Positions 25,708 through 37,985 are shown, counted from the first letter of the stretch. The stretch: 64,000 nucleotides of DNA from Dryococelus australis (GCA_029891345.1 CM057002.1:16676295-16740294), one strand, 5' to 3'. A program made the numbers and translations. The notes: generated by a model not told the origin, from the sequence alone.

Positions 25708-27239
25708 ATGCCATTTAAAGATTATAGTCCACTATAGTTACACACATACATAGTGGTAAATAACATGAAGATTTTTACTGACCAGAGAGTGGTGTATATG
25801 CTTTCAAGCAGACAGCAAGTGTTATGGTGATGAAGAGCTGAATATCTAGCAAGGAGGTATAAATAAAACAGACCATAGAACTATGCATACGCAAAGTTAA
25901 ATTTAGTATTGTTAGAAACCAAAATGGATTTTATGACACAAAGAAACATTTCATTAACATCAACTTACATACTCCTTTAATAAGATAATACTTTGATCTA
26001 TTTTACTTATAGAAAGTGAGGCAACCAATGTTATTGTTGAATTGTTACAAGTATTTGTCAGCAATTTTTTTTCTACGCTTGATTTCATAAGTGGTCACTT
26101 TACACTGAACAGGATTTATCCAAACAGAATGTACATTCACCTGCCTGTTGTTCTTGTCTTCATGCAGTCAGCATGGCTCAGAGGAGGCTGGAATAAATGA
26201 AGCCAGCTACCCTACCCCCAAGGGAAATACCAGCTGTCCTAAGGCAGGATGAAACAGAGCAAAAGAGGGAGGAGTGAAGAGGGCATGAGGGAGACAATTG
26301 GTAAGGTGCATAAAAGAGGGCAGGAGGAAGGAGGGAAACTAGCAGGCATGGGAAGGGAAATGGCAGAAAGGACAGACGAGAGTAGACAGGAAGGTGGGAA
26401 GAAAGCAGGTGGGAAGGAGGGAAGAGAGAGGGAGTGCAAATGGAAAAAAGCACGAGGTTAGGAGAATTAATGGGTGGGAGGAGGAAAAAAAGTGAGAGGA
26501 ATGAAAGTGAGCAGGAGAGAGGAGGGAATAGAGTGAGCGGGAATATAGCATAAGGGAGGAAAGTGGAAGAGAGGAGGAAAAAAGGCAGGATATAGGAGAG
26601 GAGGAAGAAGGAAAGAGAATGGGAGGGATGAGGGAAGAAAGTGAGTAGGGAGGAGGGAAGAAAGTGAGGAGGGGGGAGGGCTGGAAAGAGGGAAGAGGGT
26701 GCAAGGGAGGAGGGAAAAGAGTGGTAGGCAGGAGGGAGGGAAAAGAGTGGTAGGGAGGAAGGAAAGGAGCAGGATGTAGGAGAGTGGCAGGAAGTAAGAT
26801 GATGAGGAAGGAGGGTGGTAGGAAGTAAGAGTGTGGGAGGGTGGAGGTAAAGAGGGTGGGAGGGTGGCAGAAAAGAGGGAGGGAGGAGGGAAGAGAGAGA
26901 GAGAGAGGGTGGGAAAAGAGAAGGATGGAACAAGAGCAGGAGGAAAGATAGCATGAGGTAGAATGGCAGGAGGTGTGAAGCAAATGGGAGGAATAGAGCG
27001 GTAGGGAGAACAGGAGAGAGGGATGAGGAAGTAGGGAGGGAATATAGGGAGGGAAGAGGGTTGGCTGAAGGGAAGGAGGAATAGGGTGGTAAGGAGGTGG
27101 CACGAGAGCAGAAGGGAAGAGGGAAAAGGGGAGGAAGGAAGAGGGTGGTATGGGAGAGTGTAAGGGAGGAGGGGAGAGATTGGGAGGGGAGAATGGAAGA
27201 GATAGAGAGAGAGAAGGGTTGAGTTGAAAGATTTGGGTG

Positions 27240-27460
27240 GTTCTTAACGAGGTATCGAGAACCAATGTGGGTGAAATGAGGTGAGAAGGGAGCAGTGCTG
27301 GAATGCAAGAGCAGGAGAAATGTAAGATCCCCGAGAAAACCAACTTACCAGCGGCATCGTACAACACAATTTCCACTTGCGAAAATCTGGTAGTGATCTG
27401 GCCAGGGATTATCCTTGGTGCGAGCCAAGCAGGCTAACCGCGCAGCCCCTGTGGTCCCCG
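27240..27460 (-). mobile_element. tRNA-headed SINE, family 1 copy
   Basis: Minus-strand reading starts with a tRNA-like head (GCGCGGTTAGCCTGCTTGGC, then CACCAAGGATAATCC as a degenerate B-box region). It continues through AGATTTTCGCAAGTGGAAATTG and GATGCCGCTGG to TTTTCTCGGGGATCTTAC. The same ordered words occur in the copies at 27,838, 28,733 and 53,906. Its 3' end abuts the largest pyrimidine block (minus strand). Confidence 0.7.
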
Positions 27461-27837
27461 GTACAGAGGAGTAAAGAGGGCACAATGGAGGAGGGAACAG
27501 AGCAGGAAGGAGGAAAGAGGAAGAAGGGGGGAGGTGGGATGAGAGCAGGGCAGAGAGAGAGAAGAGGGAAGAGAGCTGGTGGTAGGAGGGAAGAGAGTGG
27601 GCGCAAGGAGGGAGGGAGCAGGTGCGAGGATGGACAGTGCATTTGTGTGGAAGAGAAAGAGGGGAAGGAGAAGGGTGAATAAAGCAGGGCAAAGAAGAAA
27701 AGATAAGGTAGAAGGTTGAGTGAGACCGAAGGAAGAAGACAAGAAGAGGAAGAAGGGGTGTGAGGGAAGAAGAAGTAAAAGCAGGGGAAGAAGGGAAAGT
27801 GGCAGGGAAGGTTCAAAGTGAGTGAAGAGATTTGGAC

Positions 27838-28067
27838 GGCTCTTCACATCAAGTTCTTGAGAGCAGATGAAGGTAAATCGAGGTATGAAGCAACACCGAA
27901 ATGAAAGACAGGGAATACGGAAGATCCCTCAGAAAATCCACCATCAGCAGCATCGCCTGGCACGATTCCCACATGTGAAAATCTGGCAGTAATCCCACCA
28001 AGAATCAAACCTGGTTTGACAAGGTAGGTGGCAAGTAGTCTAACCACTACATCAACATGACCCCTGG
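27838..28067 (-). mobile_element. tRNA-headed SINE, family 1 copy
   Basis: This is the clearest copy. The minus strand shows TAGTGGTTAGACTA as A box and GGTTTGATTCTTG as B box, then AGATTTTCACATGTGGGAATC, GATGCTGCTGATGGTGG and TTTTCTGAGGGATCTTCC, ending with TTGATGTGAAGAGCC. The head and body order is that of a tRNA-derived SINE. Confidence 0.75.
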
Positions 28068-28230
28068 AAGATGAAGAGAAAAAGAGATGGTGAACAGAGA
28101 AGGGAAGAATAGAAAGGAAGTGGGAAGAGGGAAAAGGGGAAGGGGGACTAGGGAAAGGGAAGGGGAAAATAAAGCAGAATAGGGAAAGGGGAAGGGAAGT
28201 GGATGGGAAGGGTGAAGAAGGGGAAGAGGA

Positions 28231-28445
28231 GAGGAATGGGAGGGAAGATGAAAAGATAGGGAGGAGGAATGGGAGGGAAGATGAAAAGATAGGGAGGAGG
28301 AATGGGAGGGAAGATGAAAAGCTAGGGAGGAGGAATGGGAGGGAAGATGAAAAGCTAGGGAGGTGGAATGGGAAGGAAGATGATAAGATAGGGAGGTGGA
28401 ATGGGAGGGAAGGAGAAGAGATAGGGAGGTGGAATGGGTGAGAAG
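28231..28445 (+). repeat. 33-bp minisatellite inside the purine array
   Basis: About six and a half copies of a 33-base unit beginning GGAGGAATGGGAGGGAAGAT run head to tail, with few differences between neighbours. Because 33 is divisible by three, the frames across it stay open and produce a spurious repetitive 80-codon frame. Confidence 0.85.
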
Positions 28446-28732
28446 ACGAAGAGAGGGAAGTGTTAATGGGAAGATTGATGAAGAGAGGGGAAGTGTTTAT
28501 GGAAAGGTTGGTGGAGAGGGAAGGGATAATGGAAAGGAAGATGAAGAGAGGGAAGGAGGAACGGGAAGTATTATGAAGAGAAGGGGAATGGGAACAGGAA
28601 GGAAGATGTAGTGAGCGGGATGGGGAATTGGAAGGAATTTGAAAAGTGGAAGGGGGAATGGGCAGAATGGGTGAGGAGAGGGGGAGGGGAGGTGGACAGT
28701 GGGAAGGGGAAGAGGTAAAGGGTGTTCGGTTA

Positions 28733-28945
28733 CTGCTTAATAGCGAAGACATGAATGCCGGTGAAGGATAACTGCGATGAAAATGGAACAGTGGTGCAGT
28801 GCAATGGAGTGAGAAATTGCACAGCCCAAGAAAACTAGCTGGCTAACAACGTCCACAACATTTCCCACCTGTGTAAACCAGGGCAATTATGCCACGAATT
28901 GAGCTCAGCTTGGCAATAGTCTTATTACTAGTCCACCATGCACCC
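28733..28945 (-). mobile_element. tRNA-headed SINE, family 1 copy (diverged)
   Basis: The minus strand shows GGTGGACTAGTAATAAGACTATTGCC-like A-box sequence (starting near 28,943), a GAGCTCAATTCGTGG B-box region, and TACACAGGTGGGAAATGTTG with the spacing of the better copies. A further fragment with the same TTTCTCAGGGCATTG word lies at 28,955-29,105. Both border the purine array. Confidence 0.55.
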
Positions 28946-29159
28946 TCCCACCACCCAAAGAATGGATGCAATCACAATGAGATGGGAGAGCAGCGGTAGT
29001 AGCTGAGAAATGGGGACAAGTGAAAAAAGATCAATGCCCTGAGAAAACCCCATCACAATAGCAGTGTCCCTCACACTCCCCATGAGAATCTCGCCGGAGC
29101 CTGAGATATACAGATGCATATATTGCTTGTAGGCATAAACATGCAACTGTTTATACATC

Positions 29160-30480
29160 ACTGCATTTTAAAACACTTTTTATTATCATATCAACAGTAT
29201 AAAAGATGACTATCCACAATTAATAAAATATCAAGTAGAGTGAAATCAAAATGGACCTGTGATAAGTTAACAATTACATAATAAATCCTCTGATTTTCTT
29301 ACAAGAGGCTAGTGAAAACTAAGTTTGTGCTTGCTAAAACTCATGTGGCATGCAACCAAGGGAGGAGAACCTGTGTGTCCATCTAGGGTATCATTTTTCT
29401 CTGAGCACATGAAAACATTAAAATTAATAAATATTTTATTTAAAAAACATACTTTTGCTCTAGGAAAAATTTAAGACACAATTTTTTTGAGTTTTTGAAG
29501 GGGGTCAGTCAATTGAAACAGGTTAAATTTGATCTTACATGTATGCAAATGTTGGTTAAACAAACTGTTCCTTTGTTGAATAAAATTACTGGAAGTGTAA
29601 ATAAAAAATGTGAATGGAAATTACAATTGTACGTGGGCACCAAGAGCAGACCTTGTGTAATGTGATGTATACGACAATACAAACATCATAAACCCTCTAA
29701 AATGCTATCAACACACAAGACCTTAAAACACTCATAGGGCAAATACAAAACTCTTTATAAAATAAGAAATTATCTATTTAGAATAAAACAACAAAAAAAT
29801 TCCATTTTAATTGAATGAATTTATGAAGCAGTAAATACAAATTGTGAATGAAATAAAATTATGATAATGCTATTTAATTCAATCTACAGAAATGAAACGT
29901 TTTTGTAATATCTACATCCTTCCTTACAAAATTTGATTAAGGGGGAAAACTAAAACCCTAGAATTGTAATAGCAATCTCCTTCAATCTTGTAAATAGATA
30001 ATTAATTTGCATCACGTTATTAAACTCTTGAATGCTCTGTAGAAGAATGGAACAATTTAATTCCCACAGCAGCTTCAGTGGTAAGCACTTGGGCTATCAA
30101 TGGCCAATGGGGAGTTAGGACGAAAAATTTAATTTTTGCATAACTTTAAAAGTTAATTTGGCCGACACATTTAAAATGACTAGTTAAAGCAATTGGAAGT
30201 GGTCATCTTACACTCTGCTGCAGTAGGATAGTAGGCCGGAAAGGTGGGCATTGTTGGTGGCATCAGGAAAGCCTCATTCCTCTGGTGGCGTCGGTGACCT
30301 CAAATCATTCAAAAAATTTAAATTGCATGCGCCTCATGGAATTTCTTCACAGATTCATGCCCCCTAGAAAATTTACAAACGTTCTCCGACCCTGCATACT
30401 GATCTATCCGACTGACGTGTGACAGCAGGTGATGGAGATCAATGTCACTGTCAAGTACGGTTTTGTAGTGTGTCAGTAAC
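29160..30480. other. SRRM1 intron 4: nothing recognised
   Basis: This AT-rich intron sequence has no open frame, inverted terminal repeat or repeat family that I can identify. Confidence 0.4.
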
Positions 30481-30549
30481 ACGGGGTTGACATACACTGT
30501 TTTTTATTAGCTGGCCGGAACCCGGCTGGTATATAGCACAGGACGTATG

Positions 30550-32000
30550 GCCTGTCAGCAAGGTACAAAGTCAGTTAATGGATTCACAGTCCAGCAAGCT
30601 GGGTGGCCCACTGCCACGGGTTTACTTGGCTAGGTGGTGGACCGGGGAGGCTGCGGACCCAGTGACTGCGACTGCTGGCGGTGGTTGCTGGTGCTACTGC
30701 TGAGGCCTGGTGCTGCTGCTGTAACTCTGATGTGCCCAGGTTGGGCTGCAGGTGCTGTAACTCTGGTGTGCCCAGGTTGAGCTGTTGCTGCGGTAACGCC
30801 GGAACCAAGGGTTGGCAATGCAGATGAGGACGTGCTTTCCTCGGCGAAACGCAGATACAATTGGAAGCTGGCTTCTTGGTATCTTCGTTGGGGCTGAAAA
30901 TAAGGATGGGGAGAGAGCTGGGAGGTGTGTCCTCTCCAGCTGGCAGGTGGCCTGAGCTCGTTCCCAGGGATCAGTACTGCAGAGTGCACAAGAAGCTTGG
31001 GCGTAGCTCCCATTAGCTTTGGAGGCGGCTACTACCTTTCTCTCCTGCCATCTGGTTCCATTCCTCTGGGTTTAAGGCATAGGTTAGGCACTAGGACCAG
31101 CCTCACAAGAGGGAAATAGGCAACGATAGTCCCTAACTAGGTGTTCTGCCACAGCCGAAGCCAAGCCGACACACGAGCCGTACACGTTTACCCTAACCGA
31201 CAATCTAATGGTTGTGCTTCTACATTACTGTACACTGGGTGCACAGTACGGGTGCCCATTGAATGTGTGGGTGATATGACGTACGTGCATCCCAGTGAAG
31301 GTAGCCCGCAGTCCTACACTAGGTTCGGAAACAGGTTTTAGACAAAGTACGCCATCTCCTGCGTCACTCTGATGGGCGGGTGTCTACTACAGAGGAACAA
31401 CACAAGTCACCCATAGAAATGAATATGCAGAGGTTAGAATGTGACATAATTATTCCGTGAGGAACAAACACGGTGGCCTGTACTACCTCCCAACTATCCA
31501 CAAGTTAACTGGAAGTAACCTACGAAAACCAGCTGAAGGGGACCTGATGGACACGATAAATGCAACTAGGTAGGTATAAAAACAACTGACCCTACTAACT
31601 CTAATATCGTTGTCCAGACGGGACTTGTGAAGGCCAGTACCAGAAGGGAAGGCAAAGCAAAGAGGGCGCTGGTAAGGCAGAGAGCTCCAGCACACAAAGT
31701 GGAACAGCAAGCTGCCGGAGATCAACTGTAGTTTCTGCGTAGTGCAGCACATGGGCATATATTCTGCCAACTCTCCCTTATATGAGAGTGTGGGTAGTAT
31801 ACTGAGCTTCTACTCGGCATGTTCTCGAACTAGGTGAGCTTGGAATGCAGTCTTGACCGTTTGGCCGGTGGCTCATTCACAGCTCGGGGGGTTTGCGTGA
31901 TTTCAGACAATGGGTACAAGCCGACATATCTGTAATAGCCCCCGCGGCAAGGGGCATATTCTGTAGACACACTGGTAGCTGGTAGTTCAAGTTCTGTTCA
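30550..32000 (-). mobile_element. LTR-retrotransposon family fossil, copy C
   Basis: The copy is on the minus strand. A TATA-like CATATAAGG near 31,780 precedes GTCCCGTCTGGACAAC at 31,623-31,608, the landmark seen in copies A and B. The stretch from about 31,335 to 31,240 is homologous to 11,525-11,620 of copy A (shared GGACTGCGGG followed by an ACGTACGTCA / ACATACGTCA word). Further downstream, 31,013-30,584 translates into Gln/Ala/Pro-rich repetitive frames of the kind found at gag ends (two near-repeats of CAGCTGTAACTCTG-type sequence). The copy is broken and lacks a second LTR. It is in the same orientation as SRRM1. Confidence 0.6.
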
Positions 32001-32059
32001 AACTCAGATTGGGGTGACGCGGAGGCACGCTCTGATGATACTATGTCGTATTGGTAAAT

Positions 32060-33690
32060 GTCGGAAAACATCACTCATCACTACTTTAGGAATAAATTGA
32101 GTCAATTTTGCCAAGCAAATACTTTTAACCTGTCTGGCTTATTTGAAGTAAGGACCAGGAGTGTTCTAAAACATAAATCTATAGCCAAACATAATTGGAG
32201 CTTAAGTGTTGCCCTAGGTAACCTAATAAATAAACATAACTTCAACGGGAATTTATCTAATGATTCCTATAAATGGAAGGATGGCCTAACCTTACAAGTA
32301 CAGATATTTAAATATAAACGCAAAGCTAAACTACTTGGAAATGTCAAAAAATATATATATAAAATAAAATTTATGTTAAATAACTTTGATTAAAATTGTG
32401 TATTATAGTAATTACAAACATAACTATATACATAATATTATATTATATTACATTAGAGAGTCAATTCTAAGGAAATCATCCGACTATTTAAAAAATATAA
32501 CTTTTAATTTTGCCACTATAGCCACGTAAAAATGGTTTAGGTAACATTTTAAAGACAATTTTTAATACAGGGGTTAGGAGAGGGTCATAAATCATCAAAA
32601 TCAAACACATCCCCTTCAGAAGTTACGATCTCTGGAATTGTGAAGTAATTTCCAGATTTAGCTGTATGCAGGTAAGTAACTTTAGGACCAAGTATGGGAG
32701 ATGACCGCCATCAAAAACCACAATCTGTGGATGGCACAAAAAATTTATAGCAGTTGAGCATGTTCAACAGAAAACACGTAGCGGCTGGTCAAGTACAAGC
32801 ACAGGGTACCTTAAGCATGTGCATAACGTCTTTGTCTGTAATCCTAGCAAGTTCATTTGTATCACCGCCACACAATTGGAGTTGCCTTGTTTGACTGTAC
32901 ATAAGATTCTTCACAAGAATGCCGCAAAGCATTAGCTGTTGACATATTGACTCAAAGTGATTTCCAGGAAGACCTCCAATATGTTCTCTTCATTAACACT
33001 CCATGTGTTAGGGCTACTGAACAGACATAACGTAAGGATACGGGGATCTGAGAACTCCCATGCATCCCAAGAATTTGTGCATGATACCCCAAAAGTTAAC
33101 GTGTCACTTGAACTCGTGTGTAACCAAATAAATGGGCAATGGTTCTCACTGAAAGAACAGTTACAGCCAATGTGTATCAGGATGTGCTTAATGGTACACA
33201 TGTAGAAGTTTACTAACTAGCTGAATAAAATTCTGACAAAAATTTAACACATGCCAATTAAAACCACATCCTTGTAACTTGTCCCATTTTTACATAGTGT
33301 TGAAGTTGTAAAGGTTTTATATACTTGGTATTGACATTTCACTGTAAATTTTAACAACGCCATAGCTTAACTATAGGAATTACCTGGCATTATAACACTA
33401 TAGGTATGATATACTGCAAGAAAACCCTTAGAGACATGCACTGTATGAGCATTGGTATATGAGTCACGATTGATGTGCAGGATGCCAGGAATGGGATGTG
33501 TGTATTGTCTGGTCTTGACCATCACTGTCAACAATAGTTTACAGTGTCTCCCGTAACATCATGAATAATCCCCAACCGGCACCTTACTCCAAACTCACAT
33601 ATCTGTTACAAGATACTCTGTAGCAAAGGAATAACACATGGCATGCCCATTATTTGTTTGAAGGATAAGTGACACAAAGAAACAAAGGTC
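32060..33690. other. SRRM1 intron 4: unassigned sequence
   Basis: Plus-strand 32,058-32,393 is an open frame of 111 codons, lysine- and asparagine-rich and AT-driven, with no domain I recognise. The rest shows only short frames. It could be decayed transposon flank. Confidence 0.35.
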
Positions 33691-33696
33691 TAATTA

Positions 33697-34890
33697 CACT
33701 CATGAGCAGTTGAATTTGAGATACCTGCCTAGTAGTGTGTAGAACCAACTTCACCCTGGCGACAGCAGTGATGTGGCATGGCATGGACTCCACAAGGCAC
33801 CAGAAGTGGTCCGGAGTCATACTGATCCACCACTACTGCACAGCCTCCCACAATACACGGAGATTGGTCGGAGCAGAGTGTACAGCACGTGCATCTCTCA
33901 ACAGCATCTCAGATGTATTTGATAAGATCAATGTTGGGTAACCTCGGGGGCAAGGAAAGCTACGACCAGACTTTGGAGTGTTCATACAACCACTCTGTCA
34001 AAATTTGGGAGAGGTAGGCCACTACATTGTTTTGCTGTAGGTACAGGTCTCTTGCAGTGTGCTATAGGTGCAGAAATTGGAACACATGATCTGCCAGCAG
34101 GTACCTGTATCTCTTAATGGTGAGGGACCATGGAATTTGTACCACGAGTCCATTTCATCCAACATAACCAGTCTCCACACGAGGATACCACTACCAATGG
34201 CCTGAACTGTACCCTGTTGACACAAGAGATCAATAGCTTCATGTGCTTGGTGATGTACATGCATGTACCAACATGTACCTTGACTCATCCATCCACACAA
34301 CCTTTTCTCTATGCAAAGGGTCCAATGGCAGTGTTTCTGTGACAAAGTTAATCATTGAGCCTTGACGTGCGGTGAGCAAAGGAACCCTCGTGGGGAAGCG
34401 AATTTTGTACCCCAAAGCGAGGAGATGGTTCTGGATTGTATGACTGATCACAAGTTGTCATAGTCCAGCTTTGAAACGTCATGTAACCTGCTGTACTGTG
34501 GCCTGGCTATATGCTGTTACGAACTGAGCAAACCAACTGTGATCCCTGGCATCAATATGTTCTACACCATGGCAGCTGTCCCTGGCGGTGGCGGTTTTAC
34601 ATGAATTCATGAACTCGCACTACACTCTTGACATGGTGGCCCATGGAAATCCCAGTGCCTGCACGATGCCGGAGATGTAGTTCTCCATACATTTGGTTCA
34701 ATGATGAAAACAATCAAATGTACTGAGTTTCTTCCCCATTCTGTGCTCGACTCTTAGTCAGTCAGTCAGTCAAGTTAAGGTCAGATGACAACCCAGTCAC
34801 GTACATGGCTGAGCACTATTCCATTCAACGGGATGACCAGTGCCATTTTGTCAACGTGGCAGGTGTGTCTAATTCAACTTCTCATGAGTG
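33697..34890 (-). mobile_element. Whole-length Tc1-like DNA transposon, transposase decayed
   Basis: The terminal inverted repeats CACTCATGAGCAGTTGAATT (left) and AATTCAACTTCTCATGAGTG (right) differ at one of 20 positions and enclose 1,194 bases, the normal Tc1 size. The minus strand encodes Tc1 transposase pieces in order: a helix-turn-helix N-terminal part, SHTIQNHLLALGYKIR, then FPTRVPLLTARQ, and VVWMDESRYML carrying a catalytic aspartate. A C-terminal part follows with WISMTPDHFWCLVESMPCH, equivalent to the final IPQETIQNLIDSMPRR-type helix. The left flank is TA, as Tc1 requires; the right flank has lost it. Several stops and frameshifts interrupt the gene, so the copy is inactive. It lies in SRRM1 intron 4, in gene orientation. 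Confidence 0.88.
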
Positions 34891-35828
34891 TCTTTTGACC
34901 TGCAAAAATATAACGTTATATGTATTAACAAACCATCAGTTATTTTGTAACCCCACATTTATCAATCCACTGCCCTTTCTAATGTAAAAGTTATGTAATT
35001 TCCTACCTATCTGAAGATTTACCTAAATGACCTGACAAGTCTCATTAAATTTCTTGCATGTTATATGCTTTCTGAAGCAGTTTGTTTACCAAATTACTTT
35101 TTCAATTAGTGCATACCAATACATTCTGGGCAGATTGTGAACTGATCAGGTATCTGAGATGCAAATATACCTGCCTGCAGGCACAGGTTGTATCTCCCCC
35201 ACTCCTTTTTTTCTAAAGTAGATTTCTATGACATTACAAATTATTTCACTGGCTTTTATACCTCTTAATTTATACACAATCTAATCTACAACTTATTTAA
35301 TAACTTAAAGCTTTTGAGATAAACAAGACAGAAACACAAAAGAAAAAGAGTTGACTTTTACTATTTTGTTTTGTTAATGTACTTAGCCAAAGTAGTTTCC
35401 GACTCAGAAATTATTTGCACATAAATTTACTACCTCATTTTCTGAGATTCTACAACTTGTTTTGTTCTGGTGGTCTCTAATCAGATGTATTCCTTTCTAC
35501 CCAAAACTTTGTCAACTAGGAACTGAATTCATGCACAGTAATGCACGTATTTTGGAAATACATGTGAGAAAGTCTTGCTCCAACAGATGGTAAAACAGCA
35601 CTCAGAGCAACTCTACGTTCCAGCTAACCACAGAAGGAAAAAAGCAAATAGGATCAAGGCTGCCACTAAACACATTAGTTACGATATAAGATTACCACCA
35701 TTTAGACCATCCAAAAATGTATTTGCAAATTTCTGTCAAGAGTAACAAAAAAAAATTACCATGAACAAAAGCCACATTAACCACAAATAAGTAAACCAAA
35801 AAAACAGTGTAACTTCTTGCTTACTAAC

Positions 35829-35999
35829 CATTTTCCTTTTAATTTCTTCCTTTTTCTTCTCGAGAAGTTGTGCTGGTATACCAGTTGCTGACTCCTGAGC
35901 TGATAACAGGAGGTCCCACAAGTCATTCATGAAGAGTCTGGCATTTTTGCCATTCAAGAAACCAGTCATGTTAATCTGCATCTTTTTGGGATCTGGATG
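35829..35999 (-). CDS. SRRM1: SRRM1 exon 4 (second half of PWI domain)
   Basis: This 171-base exon encodes 57 residues from HPDPKKMQINMTGFLNGKNA to EEIKRKM, with acceptor TTATGTTACAG and donor ATG|GTTAGTAAG, both in phase 0. It supplies the later helices of the PWI domain: MQINMTGFLNGKNARLFMNDLW and LLLSAQESATGIP. These are nearly residue-for-residue the known SRRM1 signature (human: MQINLTGFLNGKNAREFMGELWPLLLSAQENIAGIP). It ends in the basic helix LEKKKEEIKRK, which in SRRM1 adjoins the PWI fold and aids nucleic-acid binding. This is the strongest evidence for the gene's identity. Confidence 0.97.
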
Positions 36000-36595
36000 C
36001 TGTAACATAAACACTTACTCGTATGAAAAATAAATAAATAGCAAGTCAAACAAATGCAAACAACTTTTTGAGGGAGGATTATTCGGGGAATGATATATAT
36101 GTAAATTGCCCCAAATGTAAATGCAGTGCAAGATTTGACTAAGGAAGTTTATTCCATTTGTTTTGTGTAAGAATGATACACAATTATATTTGCATATGAA
36201 CACCATAATTTTACCTTACTCGGGCATTCTAGTAGACTCTGGAACACGGAAATATTCTCACAAGATATACTCATACACATGACACTGAATAACTACTGTC
36301 AAATGAAAAATGTAAATAGGATAAAATCATTTAATAATACTGAAAATTAACCAGAAAATAATCATTCACCATTTAATTAAATGCATTATGATGAAATGAT
36401 GTAATGTTAAACAGACACGTGTGGGAGACATTAAAGCCCCGATGTTGGGATAGACAATTAATTCTATAAAGAAATGATGATGTAAAATTAATGGCTCCCT
36501 TATGAGTACACACCACTGTCTTGCATGACCCATGCTTGCTTTCCCAATATTTCTAAAATGATGGTGTTAGGAAACAGATTAACTTATCAGAAAAT

Positions 36596-36645
36596 TATAT
36601 ATATCTATCTATCTATCTATCTATCTCTATATCTATCTATCTCTA

Positions 36646-36686
<41 letters not shown>

Positions 36687-36708
36687 CTCTCTCTGTGTGT
36701 GTGTGTGT
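36596..36708 (+). repeat. (ATCT)n microsatellite with (GT)n tail
   Basis: About 90 bases of ATCT/CTAT tetranucleotides are followed by short CT and GT runs. The tract makes a spurious Ile/Tyr/Leu-rich open frame on the plus strand. Confidence 0.95.
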
Positions 36709-37739
36709 TGAGCCAGTATATCTCAATGAATATAAATGTGTGTAGTCAAATTAGATAGTGTGCGTGTGGAAATCAGCACAAATCATAGCAATATGTACCA
36801 CTTCTTTCCCATGTCATGATTAATATACACAGACTATTATAGATTGCAGACAAAGAAATACTTACTACTAAAGACTGTTCACAATAAAGCCAGCACTTTT
36901 GAAATCTCCTTAGAAATAAGTTACTACACTCCTACCTGCACATATTTTAACAGACGCACTGAGTGATGTGGGCCCAGTAAAGTTGGTAACGATGGAGGGC
37001 AAAGTAGTTCCGTATCTTAACGTCGCATAAAAAGTGTTAGGTAACCATTTGTGAAAACGTAAATTATTTCTATCGCTTTCTGGTTTTTTTAATGCGCCGA
37101 AGTGTAAAAATTTGCTGATTTTGTAAATGCTTACTTTCACAATAATTTTAAAGTTTCACTTTACCGACACATGAAGAAAGAAATGAGGCCCATGGTAATG
37201 ATAATTTTACATAAGGCGGAAGAACCTACAATGTGCATACAAATAGATCTTAAGCCAGGCTTTCAAAAGTGCTCATTTTACCATGAACAGCCTATAACAT
37301 AATACAAGGAAACACTTTGAAGAAAGCTGGGAAAATATAATTAAAGGAATAATGGAAAATCTCCTTCATATCTCACATGCAACATATTAAAACCTTTTCA
37401 ACAGAAAACATCTAATATATAAGGATACTGCTGTTAGTTCTCGTCAGACAAGGACCCTCCTCTCCTTATAGAAATTGCTTAAATCCTAATTGTGCTATGA
37501 TTAAAGGTATGGAACACATTCGTTGCGAATATTAAATTTTGTTAATCATCAAAATATTGCCGGACTTGTCCGTTTGACTGTTTTTAGTGTAAATTCAAAT
37601 TTTATATCAAAACTTGTTAAAATTTGCCTTATTAATCTGTTCAATGCCTTATTGTGCTGTCAGGAAAATTATTAAATTATTGTAGGCCTCGAAGCACCCC
37701 GTAATTAATTTTATGTACTTTGTGTTAAAAACTGGAGTT

Positions 37740-37985
37740 CTAGTAAGACAGAACTTGGTGGCAACTTTGAAGAGCAAACAGCCGAGCAGACCTCTCGCCA
37801 GGTGCAGAGAGCCGCTGTTGTATTCTGATTGGCTGTATATCGCCTCTCGGTTCTGATTGGCTAGCGGCGAGAGCAGTGCGCCGCGAAGGCAGAGAGCGGA
37901 GAAAGGGAGGGGAGAAAACAAAGGAGTGGCCGGAGCACTGGAAAACGAGGACTTCTTCCTGGGCTTCGAGAGAGGAGACATTATG
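37740..37985. promoter_or_regulatory. GC-rich segment with two CCAAT boxes, origin unknown
   Basis: TTCTGATTGGCT occurs twice, 35 bases apart (about 37,825 and 37,860), each holding an inverted CCAAT box. The segment is GC-rich (GCGCCGCGAAGGCAGAGAGCGG) within AT-rich intron sequence. It could be an LTR promoter or retro-element start. A 110-codon minus frame here lacks a recognisable domain. The regulatory role is inferred from motifs only. Confidence 0.3.

Larger units (their letters stand above)
26240..28720. repeat. Purine-rich (GGAGGGAAGA-type) array interleaved with SINEs
   Basis: For roughly 2.5 kb the plus strand is almost all purine (GGAGGAAGG, GGGAAGAGG and similar), interrupted only by two SINE copies at 27,240-27,460 and 27,838-28,067. 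The array therefore has three blocks: 26,240-27,240, 27,465-27,838 and 28,067-28,720. The minus strand gives Ser/Leu/Pro-rich open frames up to 376 codons, but these are only the translation of CTTCCC-type repeats. Such homopurine tracts can form triplex (H-DNA) structures and are hard to sequence. It lies in SRRM1 intron 4. Confidence 0.85.

Noticed and set aside
26178-27376. Open frames of 376 and 345 codons on the minus strand, Ser/Leu/Pro-rich
   Set aside because: They are translations of a homopyrimidine repeat, overlap in two frames and run into a SINE; there is no splice or domain evidence.
27844-28752. 302-codon minus-strand frame
   Set aside because: The same purine-array artefact, including a 33-bp minisatellite that keeps the frame open because its unit is a multiple of three, and it crosses a SINE copy.
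32058-32393. 111-codon Lys/Asn-rich plus-strand frame
   Set aside because: The composition follows the AT-rich sequence; no family match and no splice or promoter context.
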